DNA from: Spartobacteria bacterium LR76
GTDB lineage: Bacteria > Verrucomicrobiota > Verrucomicrobiia > Chthoniobacterales > Terrimicrobiaceae
DNA: 64,000 nt
Direction: 5' to 3'
NCBI GenBank assembly: GCA_003054655.1
Contig: QAYZ01000014.1
Span: forward strand, 310,001 to 374,000
Shown: positions 16,883-25,402 of the stretch, in pieces
Position numbering within the stretch: position 1 is the first letter of the stretch
Layout: each line of letters starts with the position of its first letter
Translations under genes and position numbers: made by a program
Notes under the pieces: generated by a model
What the model was told of the DNA's origin: nothing
Database searches by the model: none
The model's input: only the letters and a program-made list of their open reading frames with translations

Positions 16883-18817
16883 ATGAGCCGCAATGTGTGG
16901 AAATACCGGGTGGTGGTCGCAGCGGGACTAATCGCGGCGGTCGTCTTTCTGGTGACGCAGAAAAGAGAGACGGCTGGAGAGGCCATGCAAAAGCCTGTGC
17001 AGGCGGAGGTGCAGGCGGCCGCGCCGAAGAGCCAGGCGTCTGCTGATTCGAAAACGACCGGGTATGAAGCGCTAGGGCTGACGACACCGGAGCTCAGGGA
17101 GAGATTTGAGGAAAAAGTGGCGGCGAGAAAGGGGCCGACATTCGATCCGGATCTCAAGCTTTTGTATGTCGCAAAGCCCACACTCAAGACCTATGCAAAC
17201 CTGCCTCCCGGCGTGCCTGTGCACGTGACGCGGGACACGCTGTATCTGGCCTGCAGCATACTCAAGGGAGATGATGCTCCGCTGTATCCTGCCGCGCAGG
17301 CGATCCTGGCCAACCTCCTGACGATGCAGGACACGGACCCCGCTAGCCCGACGTATGGCACCTGGCCCCGTGCTTATGAACTTCCTCTGGCGACGGATGT
17401 GAAGCCGGATCTGAACTGGACCGCGTTCTTTGGCGAGGCGCTGCTCGACTTGCGTCTTTCCCACCCCGAGCGGCTACCGGACGCTCTCCGCAAATCCGTG
17501 GACCGCGCCATCGACGTGGCCGCTCGCGCGACACTGGCGCGCACAGGGAGACATGCCGATCCGGGTTATACCAATATCGCAGTCAAGGGAGCCGCCCTTG
17601 CCTGTCTGGCGGGACAGATCTCCGGTGATCCGGAGTTAAGCAAACAGGCCATGGAGAAACTCCGTGGCATCGCCGCATATACCGAACGGCACGGAGACTT
17701 CACCGAGTATAACAGCCCCACCTACGCATGGGTGACGATCAACGCGCTGCAAATCCTAAGGCAGCATTCGACGGACCCCGAGACGAGAGAGATCGCGCAA
17801 AAGCTCTACCATCTGGCATGGGAGGGGGTCGCCCTGCATTATCACGCGCCAAGCGGGCAATGGACGGGGCCATACAGCCGCACGTACTTTGATTTGCTGG
17901 GACCGGAGAATGAATTTGCCAAATGGCTGCCCCGGGCCTTGCTGGGGCCGCCCGATGCACTCTCCGTGCCGGAGGGCCTCAGGCGTTACTTCTCGCCGGA
18001 CAGCCTGCCGCGCATGGTGACACGCACTTACTATCGGGCGGAAGAGAAGACTCGGGGCACTATGGTGAACGGGGAGCTGCTCGGCATCCTTCCGTTGGCC
18101 GGCACCACTTACCTGACCCCGGAATATGCCTTGGGCAGCGTGAGCGCTGGGGACTTTTGGTGGCAGAAGCGCGCAGTGACGGCGCACTGGGGCACGCGGC
18201 AAGATCCCGGTTATTTCCGGCTGCGGTTCCTAAGCGATGACAAGGATTTCCAGGCTCCAGTGATTGTATCTGTCCAGTCGGACGGGCGGGTATTATCGGC
18301 TATTTCGTTTCCGACGGATGGAGCCAGGTACAACTATGATCGCATGCCGGGAGGCAAGCTCAAGACGTCATCCCTGCGCCTGAGGTTTGAATTTGGCGGG
18401 TCGGGCCGCTCCGCCGTCCTGCCTGAGCCCGGAGGGACCGGCAAGGTGATGCGAATTGATCTCGGCGAGATAAAGATGAATATCGACGTCCCGTTTGTGG
18501 CGTGGGATGGCGGCGAGGTCCAATACACGACGGGAGGCGATGGCAAGGCGTCGTGGATCGACCTGGTCCTGCATGATGGCGAGTCGGCGGAGATTGATTT
18601 CCATAAACTGAAATCCGCGCTCATCGTGGTCGCACTGGAGATCAGCAAGATCTCGGAGGATTCCACCGCGCTCACGCCGCCGGTCGTCGAGGTGCAGGGC
18701 AGCGAGGCGGAGATCACATGGGACGGACTCCGTCTCCGTGCGCCGTTGACGCCGGGAAGCAAGGAGGAGTTGTTGCGGCGATACCGGCTCGGGCCAGGCG
18801 CGGTCGTCGGACGATGA
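16883..18817 (+). CDS. Membrane-anchored or exported alpha/alpha-toroid, heparinase/lyase-like protein
   Basis: About 644 residues (a GTG at 16874 with a nearby AGG is an alternative start). An N-terminal hydrophobic helix (VVVAAGLIAAVVFLV) acts as signal anchor, followed by an Ala/Gln-rich linker. The central part shows helical-toroid motifs: YTNIAVKGAALACLAG, FTEYNSPTYAWVTINALQ, HYHAPSGQWTGPYSRTYFDLLG. A C-terminal beta-sandwich begins near FWWQKRAVTAHWGTR. This layout resembles heparinase II/III and alginate-lyase type enzymes, but I cannot assign a PL family or catalytic residues with confidence. Its stop overlaps the start of the transporter gene (ATGA), so the two are translationally coupled. 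Confidence 0.65.
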   Translation: MSRNVWKYRVVVAAGLIAAVVFLVTQKRETAGEAMQKPVQAEVQAAAPKSQASADSKTTGYEALGLTTPELRERFEEKVAARKGPTFDPDLKLLYVAKPTLKTYANLPPGVPVHVTRDTLYLACSILKGDDAPLYPAAQAILANLLTMQDTDPASPTYGTWPRAYELPLATDVKPDLNWTAFFGEALLDLRLSHPERLPDALRKSVDRAIDVAARATLARTGRHADPGYTNIAVKGAALACLAGQISGDPELSKQAMEKLRGIAAYTERHGDFTEYNSPTYAWVTINALQILRQHSTDPETREIAQKLYHLAWEGVALHYHAPSGQWTGPYSRTYFDLLGPENEFAKWLPRALLGPPDALSVPEGLRRYFSPDSLPRMVTRTYYRAEEKTRGTMVNGELLGILPLAGTTYLTPEYALGSVSAGDFWWQKRAVTAHWGTRQDPGYFRLRFLSDDKDFQAPVIVSVQSDGRVLSAISFPTDGARYNYDRMPGGKLKTSSLRLRFEFGGSGRSAVLPEPGGTGKVMRIDLGEIKMNIDVPFVAWDGGEVQYTTGGDGKASWIDLVLHDGESAEIDFHKLKSALIVVALEISKISEDSTALTPPVVEVQGSEAEITWDGLRLRAPLTPGSKEELLRRYRLGPGAVVGR

Positions 18818-20175
18818 CAACTCCGGCCACGTCCAGGAACGCACCCTCAACATGGAGGGCGGGAACGCTGGTGTACACCAGCGGCGGGATCGTCGTGTTG
18901 TTCCTGCTCTTGCTGTTTGGAGATTTCGCCTGGGCCATGAGGGAGCGCTCGGTGGGGCCGATGGCTCAGTGGTACCTGAAGCACCTGGATGTCCCAAATT
19001 TCCTTTACGGGTTGCTGATCAGTTCGGTGCCGGCGCTCATCGGGCTGATCTTCGCACCGATGATCAGCTATCGGTCCGACAGGCACCGGGGGCGGAGAGG
19101 GCGGCGCATTCCTTTTCTGCTGGTGACCACACCTCTGGCGGTTTCCGGCATGATCGGGCTGGCGATGTGCCCGATTCTCGGACCGTGGCTGCATCAGCTA
19201 TTGGGGGAGTACTCCCCCGGAGAGATGGTTTTGACTCTCGTGTGTTTCGGAGTGTTTTGGACGGCCTTTGAGTTTGCGACCATCGCGGTGACCGCGGTCT
19301 TCGGCGGGCTGGTCAATGATGTGGTGCCTCAGTGTCTGCTGGGGCGGTTCTACGGCTTGTTCCGTGCGGTAAGCCTGATCGATGGAATGATCTTCAATCG
19401 GTTTCTGATCGGAAAGGTCGAGACTCACTACACATTGATCCTCGGCCTGATTGGCCTGGGGTACGGGATCGCCTTCATGTGGGTGTGCCTGAAGGTCAGG
19501 GAGGGGCAATACCCGCCGCCGGAGCATCCGCCCGGGCGCTCGGGGGTGCTGGCGGGTGCGAAGATCTATCTGCGAGAGTGTTTCACGAGCAGGTACTATC
19601 TGCTGATCTTTCTGATGGTCACTGCGGCGACGCTCTCCTTCCTGCCGATCAATACCTTTGCGATACCATTTGCGAAGGAGATGGGGATGTCGATGCAGGA
19701 TTACGGCAACTGCCTGGCGCTGACGTTCTTCATCTCGTTGTGCCTGGCCTTTTTTATCGGCTGGCTGGCGGATATCTTCCATCCGTTGCGAATGTGCATT
19801 GCCTCCATGGCAGGCTATGTGCTGGTGGCGGCGTGGGGAGGGGCGTATGCGACGACGGCAGAGACCTTTTCGATTGCGCTTGTGCTGCACGGGGTGTTGT
19901 CCGGCTGCTATTTCACGAGCGCCGCGTCGCTTGGACAGAGGCTGTATCCGCATTCCAAGTTTGCGCAGTTTGCCTCGGCCGCTGGCATACTGGGATCATT
20001 GGGTGCCATGACACTGGGGCCATTGATCGGCACGGTGATCGATATGTCCGGCAACAGCTACCGGCACGCCTTCTCCGCTGGTGTGGTGCTGGCCGGGGTG
20101 GCGCTGCTGGCGGCCTTTGCCGTGCACGCGCGATTCATGAGACTGGGCGGTCCGAAGAACTACACCGCGCCCTAG
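18814..20175 (+). CDS. MFS / GPH-like sugar:cation symporter
   Basis: 453 residues from the ATG that overlaps the previous stop; the frame is open further upstream but only inside the preceding gene. About 12 hydrophobic segments are visible. The loop between helices 2 and 3 carries SYRSDRHRGRRGRRIPFLL, the basic motif of the GPH and related MFS sugar families, and helix 1 contains a GDFAWAMRE segment. It probably imports the oligosaccharides released by the secreted enzymes of this operon. No outer-membrane partner (SusC/TonB type) is encoded nearby. Confidence 0.88.
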   Translation: MTTPATSRNAPSTWRAGTLVYTSGGIVVLFLLLLFGDFAWAMRERSVGPMAQWYLKHLDVPNFLYGLLISSVPALIGLIFAPMISYRSDRHRGRRGRRIPFLLVTTPLAVSGMIGLAMCPILGPWLHQLLGEYSPGEMVLTLVCFGVFWTAFEFATIAVTAVFGGLVNDVVPQCLLGRFYGLFRAVSLIDGMIFNRFLIGKVETHYTLILGLIGLGYGIAFMWVCLKVREGQYPPPEHPPGRSGVLAGAKIYLRECFTSRYYLLIFLMVTAATLSFLPINTFAIPFAKEMGMSMQDYGNCLALTFFISLCLAFFIGWLADIFHPLRMCIASMAGYVLVAAWGGAYATTAETFSIALVLHGVLSGCYFTSAASLGQRLYPHSKFAQFASAAGILGSLGAMTLGPLIGTVIDMSGNSYRHAFSAGVVLAGVALLAAFAVHARFMRLGGPKNYTAP

Positions 20176-20182
20176 AGGGACT

Positions 20183-20206
20183 CTTTCCAGTGACTACTGG
20201 GGAAAG
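20183..20206. terminator. Candidate bidirectional hairpin between convergent genes
   Basis: CTTTCC-AGT and ACT-GG-GGAAAG form an imperfect stem between the converging transporter and prepilin genes, overlapping the prepilin stop codon. There is no long T run. Only 18 bp separate the two coding regions, so a shared terminator is plausible but unproven. Confidence 0.35.
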
Positions 20207-20868
20207 ATGGTCCAGAGGTCGGCATTATTAACGACCTCGGACCTCGAGAGCATTTCCGCATGGCCGTCGAAGAAGACCACGCCAGCCCTTCCCTCGTAGC
20301 GATAGGCAATGGCGCTGCCGATGAACTCCTCTTTGCCCGCATAGAGATCAGCAGCCATCATCTTGATCTGCCAGTCGAGGGCGTCGGCAAAGGCGAGGGT
20401 CTTGGAAGGAGATCTCATGCGCTGGGCCACGGCCTGCCGGATGGTGTTGGGCGTGCCGGCGACGCCTCCCAGGGATTCATAGTTATAGCCGTAGGAGCGA
20501 TCCGTCCGGCGGTATCCCTTGTCATTGCGGATGGTGGCGAGAGGCGAGAGCATCCCATCGGGCCACGGGCCGGTTTTGGAGATATTGAGGTAGTTCGCAC
20601 GGAACTCGGGATTCTCATGCCAGTTCACCCCCTTCCCCTCGCTATCCCAGATGGAACTGGCGACGAAACGTCCGTCGTGTTCTGCGGAATAGGCAATATT
20701 AGCGGCCTGAATGACGCGGAGATTGGCCAAGTTTTTCGCCTTTTGCGCGCTGAAGCGGGCGGACTGAAAGACCGGCAGGAGGAGGGCGGCAAGTACAGCG
20801 ACAATGGCAGCGCTAGAGAGGATCTCCAAGAGGCTGAAGGCGGAATCGCGATGACGGGTTGAGAGCAT
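20194..20868 (-). CDS. Prepilin-type N-terminal cleavage/methylation protein
   Basis: 224 residues with a basic leader then AFSLLEILSSAAIVAVLAALLLP, where Glu is at the expected +5 position and the pre-cleavage residue is Ala rather than Gly. The globular part ends with AGVVFFDGHAEML, the usual motif near the end of this large Planctomycetes/Verrucomicrobia prepilin group. It stands alone on the minus strand behind operator site 5, so it is probably expressed together with the xylan-type enzymes. A role in secretion or surface attachment is possible. Only its membership of the prepilin class is secure. Confidence 0.85.
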   Translation of the reverse strand: MLSTRHRDSAFSLLEILSSAAIVAVLAALLLPVFQSARFSAQKAKNLANLRVIQAANIAYSAEHDGRFVASSIWDSEGKGVNWHENPEFRANYLNISKTGPWPDGMLSPLATIRNDKGYRRTDRSYGYNYESLGGVAGTPNTIRQAVAQRMRSPSKTLAFADALDWQIKMMAADLYAGKEEFIGSAIAYRYEGRAGVVFFDGHAEMLSRSEVVNNADLWTIFPQ

Positions 20869-20930
20869 CCAAGGGGGAGGTGATGAGAGGAACTATAAGC
20901 CGGATCAGTGGCGGCGCAGGCGGACTGTGA

Positions 20931-20944
20931 CTTATTCAGATAAG
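20931..20944 (-). promoter_or_regulatory. Locus 1 operator site 5
   Basis: CTTATCTGAATAAG on the minus strand, 62 bp before the prepilin start. It matches the body of site 2 exactly. Confidence 0.75.
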
Positions 20945-20951
20945 AGATGCA

Positions 20952-21980
20952 TTAGGGGAGGGCGCGAACCGTGCGACCGGGAGCCCATGTGCCCTCGACG
21001 AGGATCGAGTTGGGGACGGAGGGGATGCCAGTTTCGCGACGGTGGATCATATCTACGACGAACTCGACAGCCTTGGCGCCGATGAGTCGGGGATTTTCCC
21101 AGATGCCGGAGAACTTGCGGCCCTCGTCGGGGACAGAGAGGAGGGCCAGACCGATGGTGCCGGGGACGGATTCGCCAGCTTCGACCAGCCAGTCGTATAC
21201 CGCGGGCCAGATGGCGAGGACGACATCGGGCCGGTGGCGAAAGAACCACTTGAGGAAGGATGCCTTGTCAAGCGAACGGGAGAGAAGGGGCGGAACGCGA
21301 TCTCGGGCTGGGAGGCGGCGCTGCTCGCTCCAGAAGGATGCGGACCAGTTATGATCGGCGCGGAGGTCGCTGTCGTCAGCCAGGGCCAGGCCGGGGCGGC
21401 GGTAGCCCAGGGAGAGAACCTCCCTTATGGCGATTCGCATGGAGCGGAACTGGTGGAGCGCGGCGAGATGGAGCTTGGGTTCGGAAAGGGTGTAGCCGAA
21501 GGTGACTGCAGAAAAGCGGTGGAAGGGAAATGTCATGCAGACGTGGGGGCGCGGCTGAGGAGCGATGAGGAGACCATTGATATTGCGCGTGATCAGGATG
21601 CGCTCCATGCGGGCGCTGGTCATCCCTTCGTCGTTGAGCCAGTGCTCCTCAAGCTTGTAGCCGAGCTCGGCGGCCCGGTGCAGGGCACCTTTGAAGTAGT
21701 TGAGAAACGTATAGGAACTGCGCCAGCCTTCGGCGTCCGGGTAGTTTGACAGCCAGGCCAGGGTGGCCTGGAAGTGGACAGGCCGGACGTGCTTGCGATA
21801 GGCGGAAAGACCAGAGAGATAGGGATCGGGAATGTATCCCATTTCGCGGGCGGCTGCCTGGACGCGCTCCTGGGTCTCGACGGGTATGCTGTGGTTGCTG
21901 GCGAGGGCGAGGGAGACGGCCGCCTGCGTGAGGCCGAGACGCTCGGCGATGGCTTTTTGGGTGACTCGGGGGGTGCCCAT
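20952..21980 (-). CDS. LacI-family transcriptional regulator of locus 1
   Basis: 342 residues from the ATG before GTPRVTQKAIAERLG; an in-frame alternative 15 bp upstream is less typical. The helix-turn-helix and hinge helix are complete (TQKAIAERLGLTQAAVSLAL, then IPVETQERVQAAAREMGYIPDPYL). The rest is a LacI/PBP ligand domain ending MIHRRETGIPSVPNSILVEGTW. It lies in the middle of locus 1, divergent from the PL22-like gene, and copies of the locus motif sit before both. It is therefore the obvious candidate for binding CTTATMTGAATAAG. It belongs to the same subfamily as the regulator at 53102-54187 (shared AKEMGY/AREMGY-PDP start and VEGTW end). Confidence 0.92.
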   Translation of the reverse strand: MGTPRVTQKAIAERLGLTQAAVSLALASNHSIPVETQERVQAAAREMGYIPDPYLSGLSAYRKHVRPVHFQATLAWLSNYPDAEGWRSSYTFLNYFKGALHRAAELGYKLEEHWLNDEGMTSARMERILITRNINGLLIAPQPRPHVCMTFPFHRFSAVTFGYTLSEPKLHLAALHQFRSMRIAIREVLSLGYRRPGLALADDSDLRADHNWSASFWSEQRRLPARDRVPPLLSRSLDKASFLKWFFRHRPDVVLAIWPAVYDWLVEAGESVPGTIGLALLSVPDEGRKFSGIWENPRLIGAKAVEFVVDMIHRRETGIPSVPNSILVEGTWAPGRTVRALP

Positions 21981-21992
21981 AAGTGCACTTAT
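21979..21992. repeat. Perfect palindrome over the regulator start codon
   Basis: ATAAGTGCACTTAT, perfectly symmetrical, overlaps the ATG of the regulator gene. Its half sites face the opposite way to those of the seven operator copies, so it may be an extra autoregulatory site or coincidence. Confidence 0.35.
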
Positions 21993-22036
21993 CAATATCA
22001 GTAAATCGCGGGTGCTCCGAGAGCAAAGAGGGGCTT

Positions 22037-22050
22037 GTTATATGTATAAG
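22037..22050 (-). promoter_or_regulatory. Locus 1 operator site 6
   Basis: GTTATATGTATAAG, 56 bp before the regulator start, suggesting autoregulation. Read in either direction it keeps the TTAT...ATAA arms. Confidence 0.65.
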
Positions 22051-22078
22051 TAAAATAACCAAAAAGACCCCCTCACCT

Positions 22079-22092
22079 CTTATCTGTATGAG
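22079..22092 (+). promoter_or_regulatory. Locus 1 operator site 7
   Basis: CTTATCTGTATGAG, 48 bp before the PL22-like gene, with one mismatch in the right arm. Sites 6 and 7 serve the divergent pair. Confidence 0.65.
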
Positions 22093-22140
22093 TGCGGAAG
22101 GAGTAGGAACCTGGACAGGACGGATGATGTGTAGGGGGAA

Positions 22141-23313
22141 ATGAACGCATCTCTAGCCTCGGTCGAGGCTGTTTCTGTCACACAGGGCGCAGGCCACCAC
22201 TTCTTTGGGTATTACGACAAATCCTGCTGGGATGCGGGCGGGCGGTGGATATTGGGGCAGGAGAGCGGGTTCATGCACCGTCCGCCGGGGGAGAACGATG
22301 TGCTGAAGATCGGGATGATCGACACGGCGAACGGGTGCGAGTGGATGCCGCTGGCAGAGACGCGGGCGTGGAACTGGCAGCAAGGGTGCATGTTGCAGTG
22401 GCTGGGAACCAGCAGAAAGGTGATCTTCAACGACCGGAAGGACGGGAGATATGTCGCGAGAATCCTCGATACCGCGACGGGCAAGGAGCAGGTCATCGAC
22501 AGGCCGGTGTACGGAGTCAACCGGGAGGGAACGTATGCGGTGTCGGTGAATTTCTCACGGCTGCATCACCAGCGTCCCGGGTACGGATATGCGGGAGTAC
22601 CCGATCCGTGGAAGGAAGAGGGTGAACCGGAGGAGGACGGGATATTTGCGGTGGATTTGCAGACGGGAGAGTCGCGGTTGATCCTGAGCACGGCGGAGGC
22701 GGCGGCATTTCTGCGGAATGCCTCGTTTGAAGGGAAAACGCATCGCTTCAACCATCTGCAGTTCGGGGCGAATGGGAGGAGGTTTGCTTTCCTGCATCGG
22801 TACAAGACGCCGGAGGAAGAGGTCGGGAGCACACGTCTGATGACGATGGATATCGATGGGAAAAATCTCTGCTGCCTCTCGGATCACCAACTGGTGTCGC
22901 ACTATGACTGGCGGGGGAGCGATGGCATCCTCGCCTGGGCGAACCGTAACGGGAGCGGAGCGCACTATTACTACTTCCGAGATCAGTCGAGCCAGATCGA
23001 GATGGTGGGTGACGGCGACCTGGCGTGCGATGGGCATTGCTCCTTCTCTCCGGACGGGAAATGGGTGCTGACCGATACATACCCCGACACGGAGCATTAC
23101 CGGACGCTTCTGTTATATGGTTGGGAGCGCCGGGAGCGGATCGACATCGGAAAATTCCTGTCACCGCCGATGGAGTGGCAAATCCGGTGCGACCTGCACC
23201 CGAGATGGAACCGCGACGGTCGAAAGATATGTATTGACTCTCTGCACGAGGGCCGCAGGCAGATGTACGTGCTGGACGTGAGCGAGATCGTCCTGAGCGG
23301 AGACTTTGCGTAG
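22141..23313 (+). CDS. PL22-like (oligogalacturonate-lyase-type) beta-propeller protein
   Basis: 390 residues without a signal peptide, so cytoplasmic. An AGGGGG ribosome-binding site precedes the ATG. The sequence has the repeated blades of a TolB/oligogalacturonate-lyase propeller: GHHFFGYYDKSCWD at the start, RFNHLQFGANGRRFAFLHR, DGHCSFSPDGKWVLTDTYP and CDLHPRWNRDGRKICIDS. The His residues in HLQF, DGHC and DLHP are placed like the metal-binding His of PL22. I infer a lyase or related enzyme acting on imported uronate oligosaccharides; a different propeller family is possible. The GH2 gene follows 55 bp later, with a short GCCCC/GGGGC hairpin between them. Confidence 0.65.
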   Translation: MNASLASVEAVSVTQGAGHHFFGYYDKSCWDAGGRWILGQESGFMHRPPGENDVLKIGMIDTANGCEWMPLAETRAWNWQQGCMLQWLGTSRKVIFNDRKDGRYVARILDTATGKEQVIDRPVYGVNREGTYAVSVNFSRLHHQRPGYGYAGVPDPWKEEGEPEEDGIFAVDLQTGESRLILSTAEAAAFLRNASFEGKTHRFNHLQFGANGRRFAFLHRYKTPEEEVGSTRLMTMDIDGKNLCCLSDHQLVSHYDWRGSDGILAWANRNGSGAHYYYFRDQSSQIEMVGDGDLACDGHCSFSPDGKWVLTDTYPDTEHYRTLLLYGWERRERIDIGKFLSPPMEWQIRCDLHPRWNRDGRKICIDSLHEGRRQMYVLDVSEIVLSGDFA

Positions 23314-23368
23314 GGATCCGAAGGCCCGCCCCATCATTAGGGGCGAGCCGAGATTCCTACTACTCATT

Positions 23369-25075
23369 ATGCCCATGATTGCGCATCACGTTCGTCCCTG
23401 GCAGTCGCTCGACGGTTTGTGGGACTTTACCTTTCTCGGAGCGGCAGATTTGCAGGGCTTTGACCCTGCGAGAGTGAAGTACACGGACGGGTTGCCGGTG
23501 CCGGCCGCTTTTGACGCGCTCCCGATGTATGCCGGGAAGCGCGGAGCGGCGGTGTATCGGAAACCCTTCACCGTCCCGGCGGGGCATCCGGCGCGGCTGG
23601 ACTTTGGAGCAGTAACGATGTGGACGCGGGTGTACGTGGACGGAGTGCCGCTGAAGGAGCATGCGTGCGGGTACTCGCCCTTCCGGGTGGAGGTGCCGGC
23701 GTCGGAGGCGGCGGAGCGCGAACTGGTGGTGCTGGTGGACAACCGGTTCGACTTTGAGCGCGTGCCGATGCACGAGGAGTACTTCGATTTTTATCAATAC
23801 GGGGGCATCATTCGCAGTGTGGGATTGAATGTGCTTCCCGCGAATGGGCCGCATATCGATGCAGTGCAGGTGACGCCGACGGCGGAGTACCGTGAGGGCG
23901 GCGTGAGCGTGCGGGTGAGGCTGGGCGGCGAACTGCCGCAACGGATCAAGCTGGGAGCAGCCTTCGATGGCGGTGGCACGCAATGGCTGGAAGTCGTTCC
24001 GATGTCAGGCGAGGTCGTGCTGGCCTTGCGCGTGCCCCACCCCCGCGTGTGGTCGATGGAGAATCCGATCCTGCATGTCCTGCGCGTCAGCCTCGCTGAC
24101 CCCGAGGGGAAGCAGGCGGACGATCTAGCAGTGAGATTTGGCCTGCGCCGTATCGAGACGGCCGGTACGGAACTGCGATTGAATGGCGAGAAGCTGATCC
24201 TCAAGGGATACAACCGGCACGAGTGGCACCCAAACTTCGGCCCCTGCACGCCCCGCCTGCAGATGTTCATCGACCTGCGAATGATGCGGGACATGGGGTG
24301 CAATTTCATCCGGGGCTGCCATTATCCGCAGGATCAGGAATTTCTCGATTTGTGCGACGAACTGGGGTTCCTCGTGTGGGAGGAGAATCTGGGCTGGGGC
24401 CAGCGGGAAAAGACGTTCCAGAGTGAGAAGTTCGCAACGGACCATGCCGAGGCGCTGGAGGAAATGGTGGAAGCGAGCTTCAACCACCCGTCGATCATCA
24501 TGTGGGGATTCCTGAACGAGGCTGGATCGGACCACGAGTATGCTCGGGAGATCTTTGAGCAAACCGCCGCCACGCTCAGGCGGCTCGACCCGTCACGGCT
24601 CGTGACGTCTGCCTCGATGTACTCCACCCAGGATCTGTTTTTTCACCTCGCAGACGTGGTGAGCATCAATATTTACCCGGGCTGGTACGGCTGCGAGGGA
24701 GCAGAGGCGCCGCTGGAGCTGATCAAGGCGCGGGTGGACGACGAGGCGAAGTGGATCGATGAACACGGCTGCGCGGACAAGCCTCTCCTGGTCTCGGAAA
24801 TCGGAGCGGAGGGACTCTACGGGTGGCATGATCCACACAATGATTTCTATACAGAGGAGTATCAGGCGGAGTATCTGCGACTGGCCTGTGAATCGACGCT
24901 GGGAAACTCCCGATACTGCGGGATCGCGCTCTGGCACTTCAGCGACGTGCGCACCTACGGCGGCGGGTGGTCAATGAAACGTCCGCGGACCTTTAACAAC
25001 AAGGGCACTGTAACCGAATACCGGCAGCCGAAACTGGCCTATCGGGCGGTGAAAGCCGTTTTTAGGCGCGAGTAA
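23369..25075 (+). CDS. GH2 glycosidase, beta-glucuronidase-like
   Basis: About 568 residues starting at the ATG before PMIAHH (a second ATG is two codons on); no signal peptide, so probably cytoplasmic. The three GH2 regions are in order: N-terminal jelly roll (SLDGLWDF, YRKPF), immunoglobulin-like domain, and a barrel with GYNRHEWHPNFG, RGCHYPQDQEFLDLCDELG, the acid/base Glu in WGFLNEAGSDH and the nucleophile Glu in LLVSEIGAEGLYG. The NRHE...RGCHYP and SEIGAEG forms favour beta-glucuronidase over beta-galactosidase. In this operon it would remove uronic acid branches from imported oligosaccharides. Confidence 0.87.
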   Translation: MPMIAHHVRPWQSLDGLWDFTFLGAADLQGFDPARVKYTDGLPVPAAFDALPMYAGKRGAAVYRKPFTVPAGHPARLDFGAVTMWTRVYVDGVPLKEHACGYSPFRVEVPASEAAERELVVLVDNRFDFERVPMHEEYFDFYQYGGIIRSVGLNVLPANGPHIDAVQVTPTAEYREGGVSVRVRLGGELPQRIKLGAAFDGGGTQWLEVVPMSGEVVLALRVPHPRVWSMENPILHVLRVSLADPEGKQADDLAVRFGLRRIETAGTELRLNGEKLILKGYNRHEWHPNFGPCTPRLQMFIDLRMMRDMGCNFIRGCHYPQDQEFLDLCDELGFLVWEENLGWGQREKTFQSEKFATDHAEALEEMVEASFNHPSIIMWGFLNEAGSDHEYAREIFEQTAATLRRLDPSRLVTSASMYSTQDLFFHLADVVSINIYPGWYGCEGAEAPLELIKARVDDEAKWIDEHGCADKPLLVSEIGAEGLYGWHDPHNDFYTEEYQAEYLRLACESTLGNSRYCGIALWHFSDVRTYGGGWSMKRPRTFNNKGTVTEYRQPKLAYRAVKAVFRRE

Positions 25076-25364
25076 TGAGAAGTCGGCTCGTAACTCCGCG
25101 GATTCTCAGAGATATCTTCTTTCAAGCACAGAATTTTTGCCCGCTACGCAAAGTTGCGTTCGGTGAATTGTGGGATGCGACAAGGCCTTAAGGTTAGAAA
25201 ACTCGCCTCTTCAATCCTCTCCGATCCGCCATTTTGGTCGGTTGGGTTTGGGTAGCCTACGACTCTGGGTATCGTTCTCTCATTGGCATTTGACGCTAGA
25301 CCTCCGATAGCGACCACGGGGCCATGAGGTTTCAAGAGTCCAGGCTATTCACGTGGAAAATGCG
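25076..25364. other. Intergenic stretch without recognisable genes
   Basis: Separates locus 1 from the NAD genes. It contains short imperfect repeats but no coding frame, terminator or operator copy that I can support. Confidence 0.5.
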
Positions 25365-25402
25365 TTGACGCTGCTGTTTATCTTAGTGTATTTTTTACAC
25401 CA
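25365..25402 (+). promoter_or_regulatory. pncB promoter with NrtR-type operator
   Basis: A -35 box TTGACG at 25365-25370 is followed after 16 bp by TGTATT. The element TAGTGT-N7-ACACCA (25384-25402) overlaps this -10 box and ends on the first base of the pncB start codon. The same arms and spacing occur before nrtR. The predicted transcription start is only a few bases before the ATG, so the transcript may be leaderless. Confidence 0.7.

Noticed and set aside
21979-21992. Counting ATAAGTGCACTTAT as an eighth locus 1 operator
   Set aside because: The half sites are in the reverse order and the position overlaps the start codon, so it was kept apart from the seven copies.
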